In this document: piece by piece, positions 47,733 to 55,684 of the stretch
Layout: every line of letters starts with the position of its first letter
How positions within the stretch are numbered: position 1 is the first letter of the stretch
Assembly: GCF_005280585.1 (NCBI RefSeq)
Contig: NZ_SZVO01000003.1
Location: 62,001-126,000 of the forward strand
Origin: Dyadobacter frigoris
GTDB lineage: Bacteria > Bacteroidota > Bacteroidia > Cytophagales > Spirosomataceae
Direction: 5' to 3'
Length of the DNA stretch: 64,000 nucleotides
Program-made: the position numbers and the translations under genes
Notes under the pieces: model-generated
What the model was told of the DNA's origin: nothing
The model's database searches: none
The model's input: only the letters and a program-made list of their open reading frames with translations

Positions 47733-48581
47733 TTAGATACTGAGTCCCTTCTTTCGCTGCTTTGCCAGACTTAGTTCTGCCGACTTACTTTTCTGCGGGC
47801 TCTGAACTTCGCCCAGCCGTTTTTCCAGATTAGCAAGCGAATATTCCCTACCGATATCAGAACCCTTCACCTTCATTCCGTTTCGGGTATTGATAAAAGT
47901 GATTCCCCGCTTAACAAGCGTTTTAACCCCTTGCTTTTGCAGTGCAGTGCCAAGCTGCTGCATGGTAGAAACATTCGGTAAAATACTGTCAACGGCCTGC
48001 TTCAATTTTAGAAGCGCCTGATCAACCGTTTGTCTAGGCTGCTGTTTATTCTCAGCTGTCAGGTGCATGTCCGGCGTGATGCGAAGGCCAAGCTCCAATT
48101 CCATCTTCCGACAAAACTTGCCGACCCTGGCATAATTGTTAAAATGGTCAGCCGTGTTCTTTCCATTGTAATTGATCCGGTTGGCAACGATATGAAAATG
48201 TTTATGCGCTTTATCGCTATGCAAAAAGACAGCCATCTGATTATCCTCAAACCCGAAATCCCTGGCAAATTGCATGGCAATTTCTGTGATCTTTTCGTTG
48301 CCAGGATTCTCGCCCGGCGGGAAGCTAAATGACTGGTGCCAGATGAACTTGGTCAGTCTTCTGTTCTTTTCCATGTTATCCAGAAACTGCCTGGACAGAT
48401 TCTCAATATCAAACCGTCCATCCGGCAGCTTTTGAAGCGCCAGATTCTGAATATACACCAGCTCCCCTCTTACGTCCTCTGTTCCCAGCTGCTTAATCTG
48501 TTTTGTGCTCAGCGGCTTGTCATAATAGCAGTATACCAAAATCCCTTTGGCATACCTGCCCAGTCCTACCTTCCCGATCAT
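47733..48581 (-). CDS. mobA: Relaxase/mobilization protein (MOBP type)
   Basis: A 282-residue relaxase. The metal-binding histidine triad is visible in FLHSDKAHKHFHIVANRIN (~139-157), and a candidate catalytic tyrosine lies in the N-terminal region (RYAKGILVYCYY). Relaxases nick the element at oriT and pilot the single strand into a recipient. The gene overlaps the upstream mobC stop by 4 bp (ATGA), so the two are translationally coupled. At 282 residues it lacks the primase/helicase tails of large relaxases, which is normal for mobilizable Bacteroidota elements relying on a helper for the mating pore. Confidence 0.88.
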   Translation of the reverse strand: MIGKVGLGRYAKGILVYCYYDKPLSTKQIKQLGTEDVRGELVYIQNLALQKLPDGRFDIENLSRQFLDNMEKNRRLTKFIWHQSFSFPPGENPGNEKITEIAMQFARDFGFEDNQMAVFLHSDKAHKHFHIVANRINYNGKNTADHFNNYARVGKFCRKMELELGLRITPDMHLTAENKQQPRQTVDQALLKLKQAVDSILPNVSTMQQLGTALQKQGVKTLVKRGITFINTRNGMKVKGSDIGREYSLANLEKRLGEVQSPQKSKSAELSLAKQRKKGLSI

Positions 48582-49240
48582 AACTTTCGTTGTTTTAGTA
48601 ATTGCTCCATGGTTTCTTTAATCACATCATGAACCGGAATTCTTGGGTCCGGTTTCTCATCCTGCCAAACGGCCAGATCGTTTGGAGCTTCATCCCTGAG
48701 ATAATGCACCTCGTACTTTTCAAGAAGCTCCTGGCTTTTATGACGTAGCCTGGCTGCCGTTTCAAGGATACCGGTTTTGCTCTCTGCAGTTGGCAACACC
48801 TTTTCAAGGTAACCATAAATCTGGCGCGTCCACTCGTTGATATCCGTCAGCGTCTGACGGAACGATCTGACTTCAAAGTCTTCGTACACCCACTGCATAA
48901 TCAACTTGGAGACCAGTGAAATGTTCTGGCTGCTCTCTTGCCACTGCCTGGAAAGCATATCCGCCTGACTGGCCCGAAGCACCGCGAGGGCAAACTGTCC
49001 GCTGAGCATGCGGAGTACTTTGTAAAGCTCCGCGGTCTGCCTGGGCAGCACTTTGAGCTGCGGTCTTTTGATGGGCGTATCCAGTACTTGCGTGAGAAAG
49101 TACTGACTCGCCGAAAGTCCGCTCCTTTGGATCTTTTCATTGATCAGCGCTTTCTGATCCTTGCTTACCCACACCGAGAAGTGTTCTTTTTTAGCAATCC
49201 GCTCCCCTTTCGGCGGTCTGCCTTTTTGCTTTTTTTCCAT
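48578..49240 (-). CDS. mobC: MobC-like relaxosome accessory protein
   Basis: A 220-residue basic protein. The N-terminus GRPPKGERIAKKEHFSVWVS followed by RSGLSASQYFL fits a ribbon-helix-helix/MobC DNA-binding module; the rest is helical (SKLIMQWVYEDFEV). It would bind near oriT and help the relaxase melt DNA. It sits directly downstream of the oriT-like palindrome and overlaps mobA by 4 bp, as in known MobC-MobA cassettes. Confidence 0.82.
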   Translation of the reverse strand: MEKKQKGRPPKGERIAKKEHFSVWVSKDQKALINEKIQRSGLSASQYFLTQVLDTPIKRPQLKVLPRQTAELYKVLRMLSGQFALAVLRASQADMLSRQWQESSQNISLVSKLIMQWVYEDFEVRSFRQTLTDINEWTRQIYGYLEKVLPTAESKTGILETAARLRHKSQELLEKYEVHYLRDEAPNDLAVWQDEKPDPRIPVHDVIKETMEQLLKQRKL

Positions 49241-49298
49241 AAGTCTTCAGCATTAAGCTATGAGCCCAAAGGCGAATAGCCGGGGTCCAGGGGTTTCC

Positions 49299-49357
49299 CA
49301 TGGCCAGTTCTCGCCGTTGGTCGCATTTTCGCGACGCAACGGCGATAGCTGGCTATG
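49299..49357. other. oriT-like long imperfect palindrome
   Basis: Nested arms CATGGCCAG/CTGGCTATG, TCGCCGTTG/CAACGGCGA and TCGC/GCGA surround a short ATTTTC centre, about 27 bases per arm with small mismatches. It lies 58 bp upstream of mobC, where an origin of transfer is expected. The nick site cannot be named. Confidence 0.6.
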
Positions 49358-49414
49358 GAGAAAGCCATCGCAAGGCCCCGAACGGTTTAAAAATGATTAA
49401 ACAGTGACTTAAAT

Positions 49415-49500
49415 TGATCATAAATGATTCTTATGACTTTTAATTTCCTTTTTCTGATCCAAAATGACTTCAATTGCCTTGATTGGATCTAAAAGGATCA
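49415..49500. repeat. Three short GATC-AAA-type direct repeats
   Basis: Related words TGATCATAAATGATT (49415), TGATCCAAAATGACT (49455) and GGATCTAAAAGGATC (49485) are spaced by multiples of ten bases. They may be binding sites for a mobilization or partition protein. Evidence is weak, as the region is AT-rich. Confidence 0.35.
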
Positions 49501-50034
49501 TTTTAGCCTTCGAAGCGGAACGTGGACCTCTTTTCTTTTCCCATCGAACTCGTAGACCCGGCCAAAGGTGTTATCGCCAGGCTTCGCCTGTTTCAGGATC
49601 AGAAACTCAACTCCGTTCTGGGTTCTGATATTTCCTTCCCGCACAAGATCCTGGTAAGATTCGATGTTTTTCAAATCCTCAACGTATCTGCTTATACCCT
49701 GATACATCTTAAAGGTGCTCAGATAATAGTAGCATAAAAAGCCAAGGATCAACACGCAAACGGCATACGGAATACTGACGCCCAGTCCGTGAAGAAACGA
49801 TTGTTTGTCAGAAGCGAAGTGTACCGAACTGATAGAGCCCTTGAAGGTCTGCTGCAACTTTTTGCTTTCAAGAAGGTTTGCATTCAGCTCTTTTCTGATG
49901 ACACCAAAATGCTCCCTGATTTCAGCAAAATTAATGGCAGACCATTCATCCATTTCCATGCCGTATTTCATCAGATACTCCGCCTGGATGTAGCTGATCA
50001 TGGCAGACATCCGTGCTCTCTTATCATCATTCAT
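49498..50034 (-). CDS. Single-pass membrane protein of the mobilizable element
   Basis: A 178-residue protein. A helical N-terminal half (EIREHFGVIRKELNANLLES) precedes one membrane segment near residues 86-107 (GVSIPYAVCVLILGFLCYYY), and a ~70-residue C-terminal domain follows. I do not recognise the family. Its start overlaps the end of the ParA gene by 8 bp, so it belongs to that operon. It could link the element to the membrane or to a helper mating apparatus, which is a guess from context. Confidence 0.72.
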   Translation of the reverse strand: MNDDKRARMSAMISYIQAEYLMKYGMEMDEWSAINFAEIREHFGVIRKELNANLLESKKLQQTFKGSISSVHFASDKQSFLHGLGVSIPYAVCVLILGFLCYYYLSTFKMYQGISRYVEDLKNIESYQDLVREGNIRTQNGVEFLILKQAKPGDNTFGRVYEFDGKRKEVHVPLRRLK

Positions 50035-50725
50035 CTTTGATGTCTATTTGAAGTTGTCTTTTTAAACTGAACCGTGTACCACGGCTATAATTATCCAGTC
50101 CCCAGCCCAGTCTTGCACCATCCAGGATCTGTCCTCCCTGAGCCGTCGTGGGTACGAAATCCCCGAATTGTCTCAATGTAAGGCCTGCCTTTGCGCAGCG
50201 CTCTTCCAGCTCCTGGGCAAGTACACCAAAGCCCCGGAATGAAGTAATACTCTTCCAGACGATGATCTTAAAATCATCTCCGACCGCAGCCCTGATCTGC
50301 TCGAGGTAATTGACCGAAGACTGGTAAGCCGGACCGCCGCCAATGACGACATGAAAAATCATTTCAAAACCGGAGTCGTCAGCAAATTCCTTCATCGGGA
50401 TATCGTCCCGAATCAGAAACGGGAGCTGCGCGCTTTCCGGCGAGCCAAGGTCAAAATAAACCGTTTCGTACCGGCTCTCGGAAACCTCTTCGAGGTAACC
50501 GACCAACAGATCCCGTACCAGAACATCCCTGTCATCGTTCAAACTGACCATATCAAAGTTGTCACGGTCAATGAAGGAAAGCTGCTTTTTGCTGGATTCG
50601 GTAGAAGAGTCCAGGTCAACAAAAAGGATGTCTTTTTTATGTCCGTATTTCAGTGCAAACAAATACATCAAAAGGGACTTACCCACGCCGCCTTTGGACT
50701 GGGTTATGAAATTAAACTTTTTCAT
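50027..50725 (-). CDS. ParA/MinD-like ATPase
   Basis: A 232-residue P-loop ATPase with deviant Walker A KGGVGKS (11-17) and FVDLDSST as Walker A' (~35-42). ParA-type proteins segregate plasmids or position relaxosomes. No obvious ParB follows; the downstream gene encodes a membrane protein instead. The start overlaps the preceding gene by 4 bp (ATGA). In mobilizable elements such orphan ParA homologues are often linked to mobilization. Confidence 0.85.
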   Translation of the reverse strand: MKKFNFITQSKGGVGKSLLMYLFALKYGHKKDILFVDLDSSTESSKKQLSFIDRDNFDMVSLNDDRDVLVRDLLVGYLEEVSESRYETVYFDLGSPESAQLPFLIRDDIPMKEFADDSGFEMIFHVVIGGGPAYQSSVNYLEQIRAAVGDDFKIIVWKSITSFRGFGVLAQELEERCAKAGLTLRQFGDFVPTTAQGGQILDGARLGWGLDNYSRGTRFSLKRQLQIDIKDE

Positions 50726-51051
50726 GATTTACCAAATTTGTTACTTTTAAATGATTGTCTTCTTACTACATCCTCTTCCACCGGTAACCTTTGTGGTTCC
50801 AGCGGTTTTGGAATGCTGACCGGAGCCGTTTTTCCAGACTTTCCCGCGTCATTCCATTGCCCGGCGTGCGAGCGGATGTACTTCACATCGTACAGCACGG
50901 TCAGCGGCGCGCCGAGCTCCTTGTTGATGAGCTCGACGGTAAGCGTGGCCGAAAGATTCTGGTCGAAGAGCCCCTGGAAAAATTCGTAGAGTTTTCTTCT
51001 TCGCTTCGGATCTTTCTTCTCATACATGGCTATCAAAAGTTCTTTATCCAT
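50722..51051 (-). CDS. Hypothetical protein upstream of ParA
   Basis: A 109-residue basic protein with helical N-terminus (RKLYEFFQGLFDQNLSATLT) and a proline-rich C-terminal tail. Family not recognised. The 4-bp overlap with parA and 8-bp overlap with the gene before it show that it is a real member of the operon; it may act as the partner of the ParA ATPase. Confidence 0.65.
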   Translation of the reverse strand: MDKELLIAMYEKKDPKRRRKLYEFFQGLFDQNLSATLTVELINKELGAPLTVLYDVKYIRSHAGQWNDAGKSGKTAPVSIPKPLEPQRLPVEEDVVRRQSFKSNKFGKS

Positions 51052-51379
51052 TGTCCTGACTGTTTAAGCTCTTTTCATATTGACCGCTAAGCCCTATACG
51101 GCTCGCACGCAGCGGATGAAAAGAAGGGTGATAATCAATGTGACCAAACCGGGCAAGGTCCCGGATGCAGCTGTGATACGTCGCAACGGATTGAATCCTT
51201 GCAGAGCGCATCAGTCTGCGGCGGCTGATCTGTATCTGGTCTTGGCCCGCCTTCCCGCAATGAAAAGCGATGGCCGCAAACAGACAGATGTGCACCGCGC
51301 GGAGCCTGGGATCATCCCATACCCCTTCTACCAACCCGGCTCCCGCCGGACTGGTGATGTTTGTCTCTGAGACTTTCAA
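51044..51379 (-). CDS. Winged-helix-like hypothetical protein
   Basis: A 111-residue protein with IQISRRRLMRSARIQSVATY, which reads like the recognition helix region of a winged helix as found in replication initiators and element regulators, followed by YHSCIRDLARFGHIDYHP. It lies 3 bp after the HTH_17 gene and overlaps the next gene by 8 bp. Possibly a remnant or small version of a replication/mobilization regulator. Confidence 0.6.
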   Translation of the reverse strand: MKVSETNITSPAGAGLVEGVWDDPRLRAVHICLFAAIAFHCGKAGQDQIQISRRRLMRSARIQSVATYHSCIRDLARFGHIDYHPSFHPLRASRIGLSGQYEKSLNSQDNG

Positions 51380-51382
51380 CGG

Positions 51383-51658
51383 TTACCGCTTTTTAGAGGG
51401 TCCGTTTGCCAGCATGAGCTCGATGTCCTCGTACTGGTAGTAAAAACTGCCGCCCACTTTGGTGTAGCGCAGATGTCCATTGACACGCAGGTTCAAAAGT
51501 GTTCCGGGCGAGATTTTTAAGAGCTCTCTTACCTGGGCGCTTTTAAGCCACCTGCTGTGTGGCGACTGTTTTGTTTTGGAAACAACGGTTTTAAGTTCTT
51601 CGAGAAGTTCAGTTTTAAACTGGCGCAAGTCTTCCCTCGTGATCAACTCTACATGCAT
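51383..51658 (-). CDS. Excisionase-like HTH_17 DNA-binding protein
   Basis: A 91-residue protein. RWLKSAQVRELLKISPGTLL and RVNGHLRYTKVGGSFYY form the MerR/excisionase-like helix-turn-helix with wing common in Bacteroidota mobile elements. It is the first gene of the minus-strand operon that runs to the mobilization genes and is probably its regulator. Confidence 0.85.
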   Translation of the reverse strand: MHVELITREDLRQFKTELLEELKTVVSKTKQSPHSRWLKSAQVRELLKISPGTLLNLRVNGHLRYTKVGGSFYYQYEDIELMLANGPSKKR

Positions 51659-51801
51659 GACTGCTTTTGTTTAAGAATGGAACATAAACCTGACTGCTGA
51701 CGGGGTACCACCGCCAGAAATCATCAAAAGCAAACATACAAGAACAGGCCCCAATAATAATGACCAAAAGGGTCCATTGGTCAAGCACCAGAACTACCTG
51801 T

Positions 51802-52554
51802 TTATTTCATTTTACTGATTATAAATAACTTATGCTCCTTTCTGACTCTTGTCCCTTTGGCAGATGCATCATCATCTTTTCCTGAAAAATAGTTACGTGC
51901 GGTCTCAATCGGGATAGGATTTCCCCCATGAAGAAAGTACCGGGAGAGCAGTTTGTACCAGGCGCTTTTACCTTGTACCCTGAGAAGTGTCTTCTTTTCC
52001 ACAGGCAGCGTCAGCTCCTGCATTTGCAGAAGAAGATCAACGAAAGTGCCCAGGTGGTTTTCTACAATGCCAATCTTTTCGCTCGTCTCATATTCTTTCA
52101 TCGCTTTGAGCTGCTCTTTTAACTGTGCGTTTTCCGCGGTTAGCTGATCGATCAGACGGCTCTTTTCTGCGATGACCGATTCAAGCGGGTCGAAAACGTG
52201 CCACTGATCGATGGAGCGAAGAAACGATTGAAAGGATTCCAGTTTGATAAGGTTCGATTGATATGTTTTCTGTCTGGAAGAAAACGGGTCCTGCATTTTA
52301 TAATACGCGATCCGCTCGGATGTAAGCCTTGAAAAGTTTTCAAAGAATTGCTGCTGTTGATCCGGACTAGACCCAAGAAAATAGTGAAGGTGGTAATCAT
52401 AAAAAGCGTTATACTCACAGGCGGGCAGACTGTAAATTTTCTTAAAAAGGTGATTGTGGTTAAAATGCCAGCTTTGGATCAGCGGGTTGCCAATTTCAAA
52501 GCGGTCAGGTGAAAAGTCGAATTTGTCTCTGATTTTAAAGTAGGATATTTTCAT
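51802..52554 (-). CDS. Conserved hypothetical protein of the mobile element
   Basis: A 250-residue protein. A central coiled coil (KSRLIDQLTAENAQLKEQLK, ~131-150) separates an aromatic-rich N-terminal half from a C-terminal domain (KSAWYKLLSRYFLHGG). No signal peptide or catalytic motif is seen. I do not recognise it. The codon usage resembles that of the mobilization genes. It could be a structural or regulatory protein of the element. Confidence 0.65.
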   Translation of the reverse strand: MKISYFKIRDKFDFSPDRFEIGNPLIQSWHFNHNHLFKKIYSLPACEYNAFYDYHLHYFLGSSPDQQQQFFENFSRLTSERIAYYKMQDPFSSRQKTYQSNLIKLESFQSFLRSIDQWHVFDPLESVIAEKSRLIDQLTAENAQLKEQLKAMKEYETSEKIGIVENHLGTFVDLLLQMQELTLPVEKKTLLRVQGKSAWYKLLSRYFLHGGNPIPIETARNYFSGKDDDASAKGTRVRKEHKLFIISKMK

Positions 52555-52748
52555 AGCCAGTCGGTTTTTTAGTTAAGTTACCAACAGGTACTAAAAAATC
52601 CAATTGCTGGTAAAAAATTAATCAGCTCAAAATCAGGTTAGCACATCACTTCGGAAGTGCAGATATCGGTTCAGAGGGGGTAAACGAGTGGTATTTCCTA
52701 TGTAATTCAGGAGTCTGAAAGAAATTAGTCAGACTCCTGAACTTCATG

Positions 52749-53306
52749 TTAGATATCAATGAAAACATGACCGTTATACTCTGAGTATCCATCCAGAAAC
52801 AAGTCTTTTCCAAAGGCTTCGTAATCAAAATATCTTTCCAAAACAGAAGGCGCTCCCGCGAGCATTCCGGTATCCTCAACGTATTGATACGTGAACTCTG
52901 TTTTAGGATCTTTCATGACTCCTCCATAATAGCCCTGATAGGCCTCATTAAACCCTTCCAATGTCTCTTCCAGATCATTTCCATTGGCTGGCCAGGAGAC
53001 AATATTTGAGCAGTATAACTCAAAGGCCTCTGCCCTATCGTCATCCATTTCTGAAACTGCTTTAAAATATTTGAAAGCCTCTTCATACAGACTGCATTCT
53101 GAAATCAAAAAATCCGGGATGCCTTCCCAATCCTGAAACATTAATTCTGGCAGGAATTCATTGCGGTGGTATTCATAGCAGTCTTTGTAAAATTCTGCTG
53201 CATCTGAATAGTCTGAAAGATCAAACCATTTTCCGAAAAGCGATCCGGAATTATACCTTCCATAAGTGCCAACATAAATCTTTGGAGTGTTTTGTGAATT
53301 TTTCAT
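52749..53306 (-). CDS. ardA: ArdA-type antirestriction protein
   Basis: A 185-residue acidic protein from ATG 53306 (MKNSQNTPKIYVGTYGRYN). The ArdA signature is clear: IYVGTYGRYNSGSLFGKWFD, FQDWEGIP and a glutamate-rich body. ArdA mimics DNA and blocks type I restriction enzymes (and sometimes modification) when an element enters a new host. A long inverted repeat lies 67 bp upstream. Its presence beside mob genes fits early expression in the recipient after conjugation. Confidence 0.9.
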   Translation of the reverse strand: MKNSQNTPKIYVGTYGRYNSGSLFGKWFDLSDYSDAAEFYKDCYEYHRNEFLPELMFQDWEGIPDFLISECSLYEEAFKYFKAVSEMDDDRAEAFELYCSNIVSWPANGNDLEETLEGFNEAYQGYYGGVMKDPKTEFTYQYVEDTGMLAGAPSVLERYFDYEAFGKDLFLDGYSEYNGHVFIDI

Positions 53307-53372
53307 GCGTGAAAGACATTTGAAGTAGCTAAGGCCCTGGCTTTGTGCCAAAGGGCAATCGCTTGCCTCTCA

Positions 53373-53499
53373 CGAATGAAAAATGACGGGGTTTGTCCCC
53401 TTGGATTCAAGCCCAGACGGCGGTTTAAGGAGCGGCCGTAGGACGTGGTAAATAGCTGGCTGACACAGTGAAGGCTTGAAACCGTCATTTTTCACTTCG
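53373..53499 (-). promoter_or_regulatory. Long inverted repeat upstream of ardA (possible single-strand promoter)
   Basis: Arms CGAATGAAAAATGACGG (53373-53389) and its near-perfect complement (53482-53499) enclose ~92 bases containing nested arms CAAGCC/GGCTTG and GGGG/CCCC. On entering single-stranded DNA this would fold into a long hairpin. In conjugative plasmids, similar hairpins (Frpo/ssi) drive early ardA-like genes. Confidence 0.5.
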
Positions 53500-53809
53500 T
53501 AAATTTCGGTTGCACTGACTGGTAAACGTGCGGCTGGGTTGCTTTATAAAATCTATTTAACATAACAGTAGTGATACCAGATAAAATTATATTACAGCAA
53601 AAACTACACACCTTTTAACGAAACATCTCCATAACAATTTTCACTATTGCCAAGTAAAAAGATAGTATAATTTAACTTTATATTTATTTAAGCTATAACC
53701 TCAGACACAGAATCGTGATTATCAGAATTCTAGAAGTCGGGTGTTGATCGAAACACCATATTAGTTCGACTTAAACTAAACTCGATAAGTCTGCAAAAAA
53801 GGAAAAACT
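53500..53809. other. Intergenic AT-rich region
   Basis: 310 bp between ardA leader and the HEPN-like gene. No reading frame of note. It presumably carries the promoter of 53810. Confidence 0.3.
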
Positions 53810-54448
53810 ATGTTATTACCGTTAAAGACCCAGATTGCCGGCAATAAAACGGTTCAAGACTGGCAAGCAGTAAAATTAATTTTAATTGAATTACAAGAAA
53901 ATGCATCGTGGGAGAAAGCTTATGAAGAATATTTTTTAACCCGACTAAATGATAGATACATTCGACCGCTAAACAGTATTAAGGAAAATGGATCTTATAG
54001 CGGTGAAGGATTTTCAATAATGACTATTTTATGTTCAATAATCGAATTCTTAGAAAGTACATATCAAGGGAAAAATTATAAATTTCGTCGCAGAAATGAT
54101 CCGGGGTTGACCGCTTACCAATATGATAGTAGTGAAGATATCTTTGTCTCTTTCCTGGTAAATAGAACTCCATTTAATACTGATTTTAACAATACAACTT
54201 CTAAAGATTTTTATAAAAACATACGCTGCGGTCTACTTCATGAAGCCCGTACAAAAGGTAATTGGGCTATATGGGGAAGGTCTAACTCGGTGATTGTTGA
54301 AGCTAAAAATGGAAAAATGATTATTTATCGCGACAATTTCTTTGAATCTATATTCACATACCTAGATCTTTATAAAATGGAACTTTTAGCGTCAGCAACT
54401 CTTAAAAGTGCATTTATACGAAAATTTGATAACCTCTGCGAAGAATAG
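53810..54448 (+). CDS. HEPN-like hypothetical protein
   Basis: A 212-residue protein. The C-terminal half contains FYKNIRCGLLHEARTKGNW, where R-x4-H (RCGLLH) fits the HEPN ribonuclease motif, in a helical context like other putative HEPN/abortive-infection proteins (SIMTILCSIIEFLEST before it). No signal peptide. The next gene on the same strand starts 89 bp downstream. A role as RNase effector is possible, but the family cannot be fixed by eye. Confidence 0.6.
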   Translation: MLLPLKTQIAGNKTVQDWQAVKLILIELQENASWEKAYEEYFLTRLNDRYIRPLNSIKENGSYSGEGFSIMTILCSIIEFLESTYQGKNYKFRRRNDPGLTAYQYDSSEDIFVSFLVNRTPFNTDFNNTTSKDFYKNIRCGLLHEARTKGNWAIWGRSNSVIVEAKNGKMIIYRDNFFESIFTYLDLYKMELLASATLKSAFIRKFDNLCEE

Positions 54449-54537
54449 AGAAAGTCAATCATTAATTGATAGTTGAACTTAATTAAACACGATACATAAA
54501 ATTTGCAAACGATGCTAATTCCCACAATTGATAGTTC

Positions 54538-55407
54538 ATGGCAGATAAAGTAGGCCAATTCACTCAATATGAAGATTCCTTTATTTGGGACTTATTTAAT
54601 CAGATTGCTCCTTTATTACTCGACATGCGTCGACCAATGTTTAGAAGGGGATTAGAAGCAGTGAATTCGAGAACCATCGAATACTTTGACAATGTAAATA
54701 GAATGTTTTATCGCCCTGATAAGAACCTGGACTCAGAAATGGTCCTTTGCGCAGTTGCAAGATGGTATGTGGGTGTCGAAATGAAATGTCCTGAATATAT
54801 CGAGTGTTTACTGGAATTTATTAGAGAGATCTCGGCGCTTACTGTTGAAGAAAGTGAACCGAATCAACCTGAGTATTGGGATCTTATTAAATTTGCAATC
54901 AATGAAATTCAAAGTGAGCATGTTCAAAGTAAGATATCACTTAGCGATTCATCAAGCAGTATCCAAAACATCTTTAATGGGATGCCTGCTGATTTAAAAT
55001 CAATTTGGAGTAAAAAATTTTATCCTCCTTTCCAATCATCCATTTCTTACACTTGGACCGGAAATTCAGAAGATCTGAGTGAACTTCAGTTTTTATTAAA
55101 TCCTTATATAGAAAGTTGCACGCCAGAAAATTTTAAAATGGTTTTTCAAGGAAAACTTCCTACTGAATTCAAACCAATTATATGGAAGAGAAATGCAAAT
55201 GAGCTAGCCTACCTAATAGTAAGAATGATGGAATTGGGATTAATTTTAATGGAAGACCGATTAGACTCATTAAAGCTGGACTCGTGCTTTATCCAACAGA
55301 ACGGTAAACAACCAGGGAATAAATGGAGGTTCCATAAGCAAGCACTTAATAAAATGAAAAAGGGAAATAGAGAATTAATCGATGTAATACTGTTTAATTT
55401 TCAGTAA
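54538..55407 (+). CDS. Hypothetical protein, partner of the HEPN-like gene
   Basis: A 289-residue soluble protein without recognised motif. The C-terminal region (KPIIWKRNANELAYLIVRMM...LDSCFIQQNGKQPGNKW) resembles a domain found at the end of several hypothetical proteins of Bacteroidota mobile elements; I cannot name it. Same strand and 89 bp spacing suggest co-expression with the HEPN-like protein. Confidence 0.6.
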   Translation: MADKVGQFTQYEDSFIWDLFNQIAPLLLDMRRPMFRRGLEAVNSRTIEYFDNVNRMFYRPDKNLDSEMVLCAVARWYVGVEMKCPEYIECLLEFIREISALTVEESEPNQPEYWDLIKFAINEIQSEHVQSKISLSDSSSSIQNIFNGMPADLKSIWSKKFYPPFQSSISYTWTGNSEDLSELQFLLNPYIESCTPENFKMVFQGKLPTEFKPIIWKRNANELAYLIVRMMELGLILMEDRLDSLKLDSCFIQQNGKQPGNKWRFHKQALNKMKKGNRELIDVILFNFQ

Positions 55408-55537
55408 TAATTTGTGTTCTACATTTGAATAACATATTCTACAAGTGTTTCTACAATCTAGTATTGTAGCTTGTTAGCTGCTAAATTGTATTCGAAATTT
55501 GCGATCAGATAAAATTAAACATCTGATAACAAGACAT

Positions 55538-55660
55538 ATGAGAAGAAAAAATAAATCAAACAATACTCCGAAAAGCAGTACCGAGTTAATGTTTGCAATT
55601 TGTGCCTCTTTATTAAAAATCATTGAAGTCTTCTACAATTTATTTTTAAAAGAAAAGTAG
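55538..55660 (+). CDS. Possible 40-residue small protein
   Basis: ATG 55538 opens a 40-codon frame: a basic start (MRRKNKSNN) and a hydrophobic segment (ELMFAICASLLKIIEVFYNL). Its build resembles small membrane peptides or type I toxins. No independent support exists, and it may be chance. Confidence 0.25.
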   Translation: MRRKNKSNNTPKSSTELMFAICASLLKIIEVFYNLFLKEK

Positions 55661-55684
55661 GAAGTCTTTAAGTTTAATTGAACA

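Noticed and set aside
48030..48332. Plus-strand frames opposite mobA and mobC
   Set aside because: Shadows of the GC-richer relaxase genes; the minus-strand products have clear motifs.
53303..53488. 61-codon minus-strand frame upstream of ardA
   Set aside because: Covers the inverted repeat, and the composition (SLNRRLGLNPRGQTPSF) looks non-coding.
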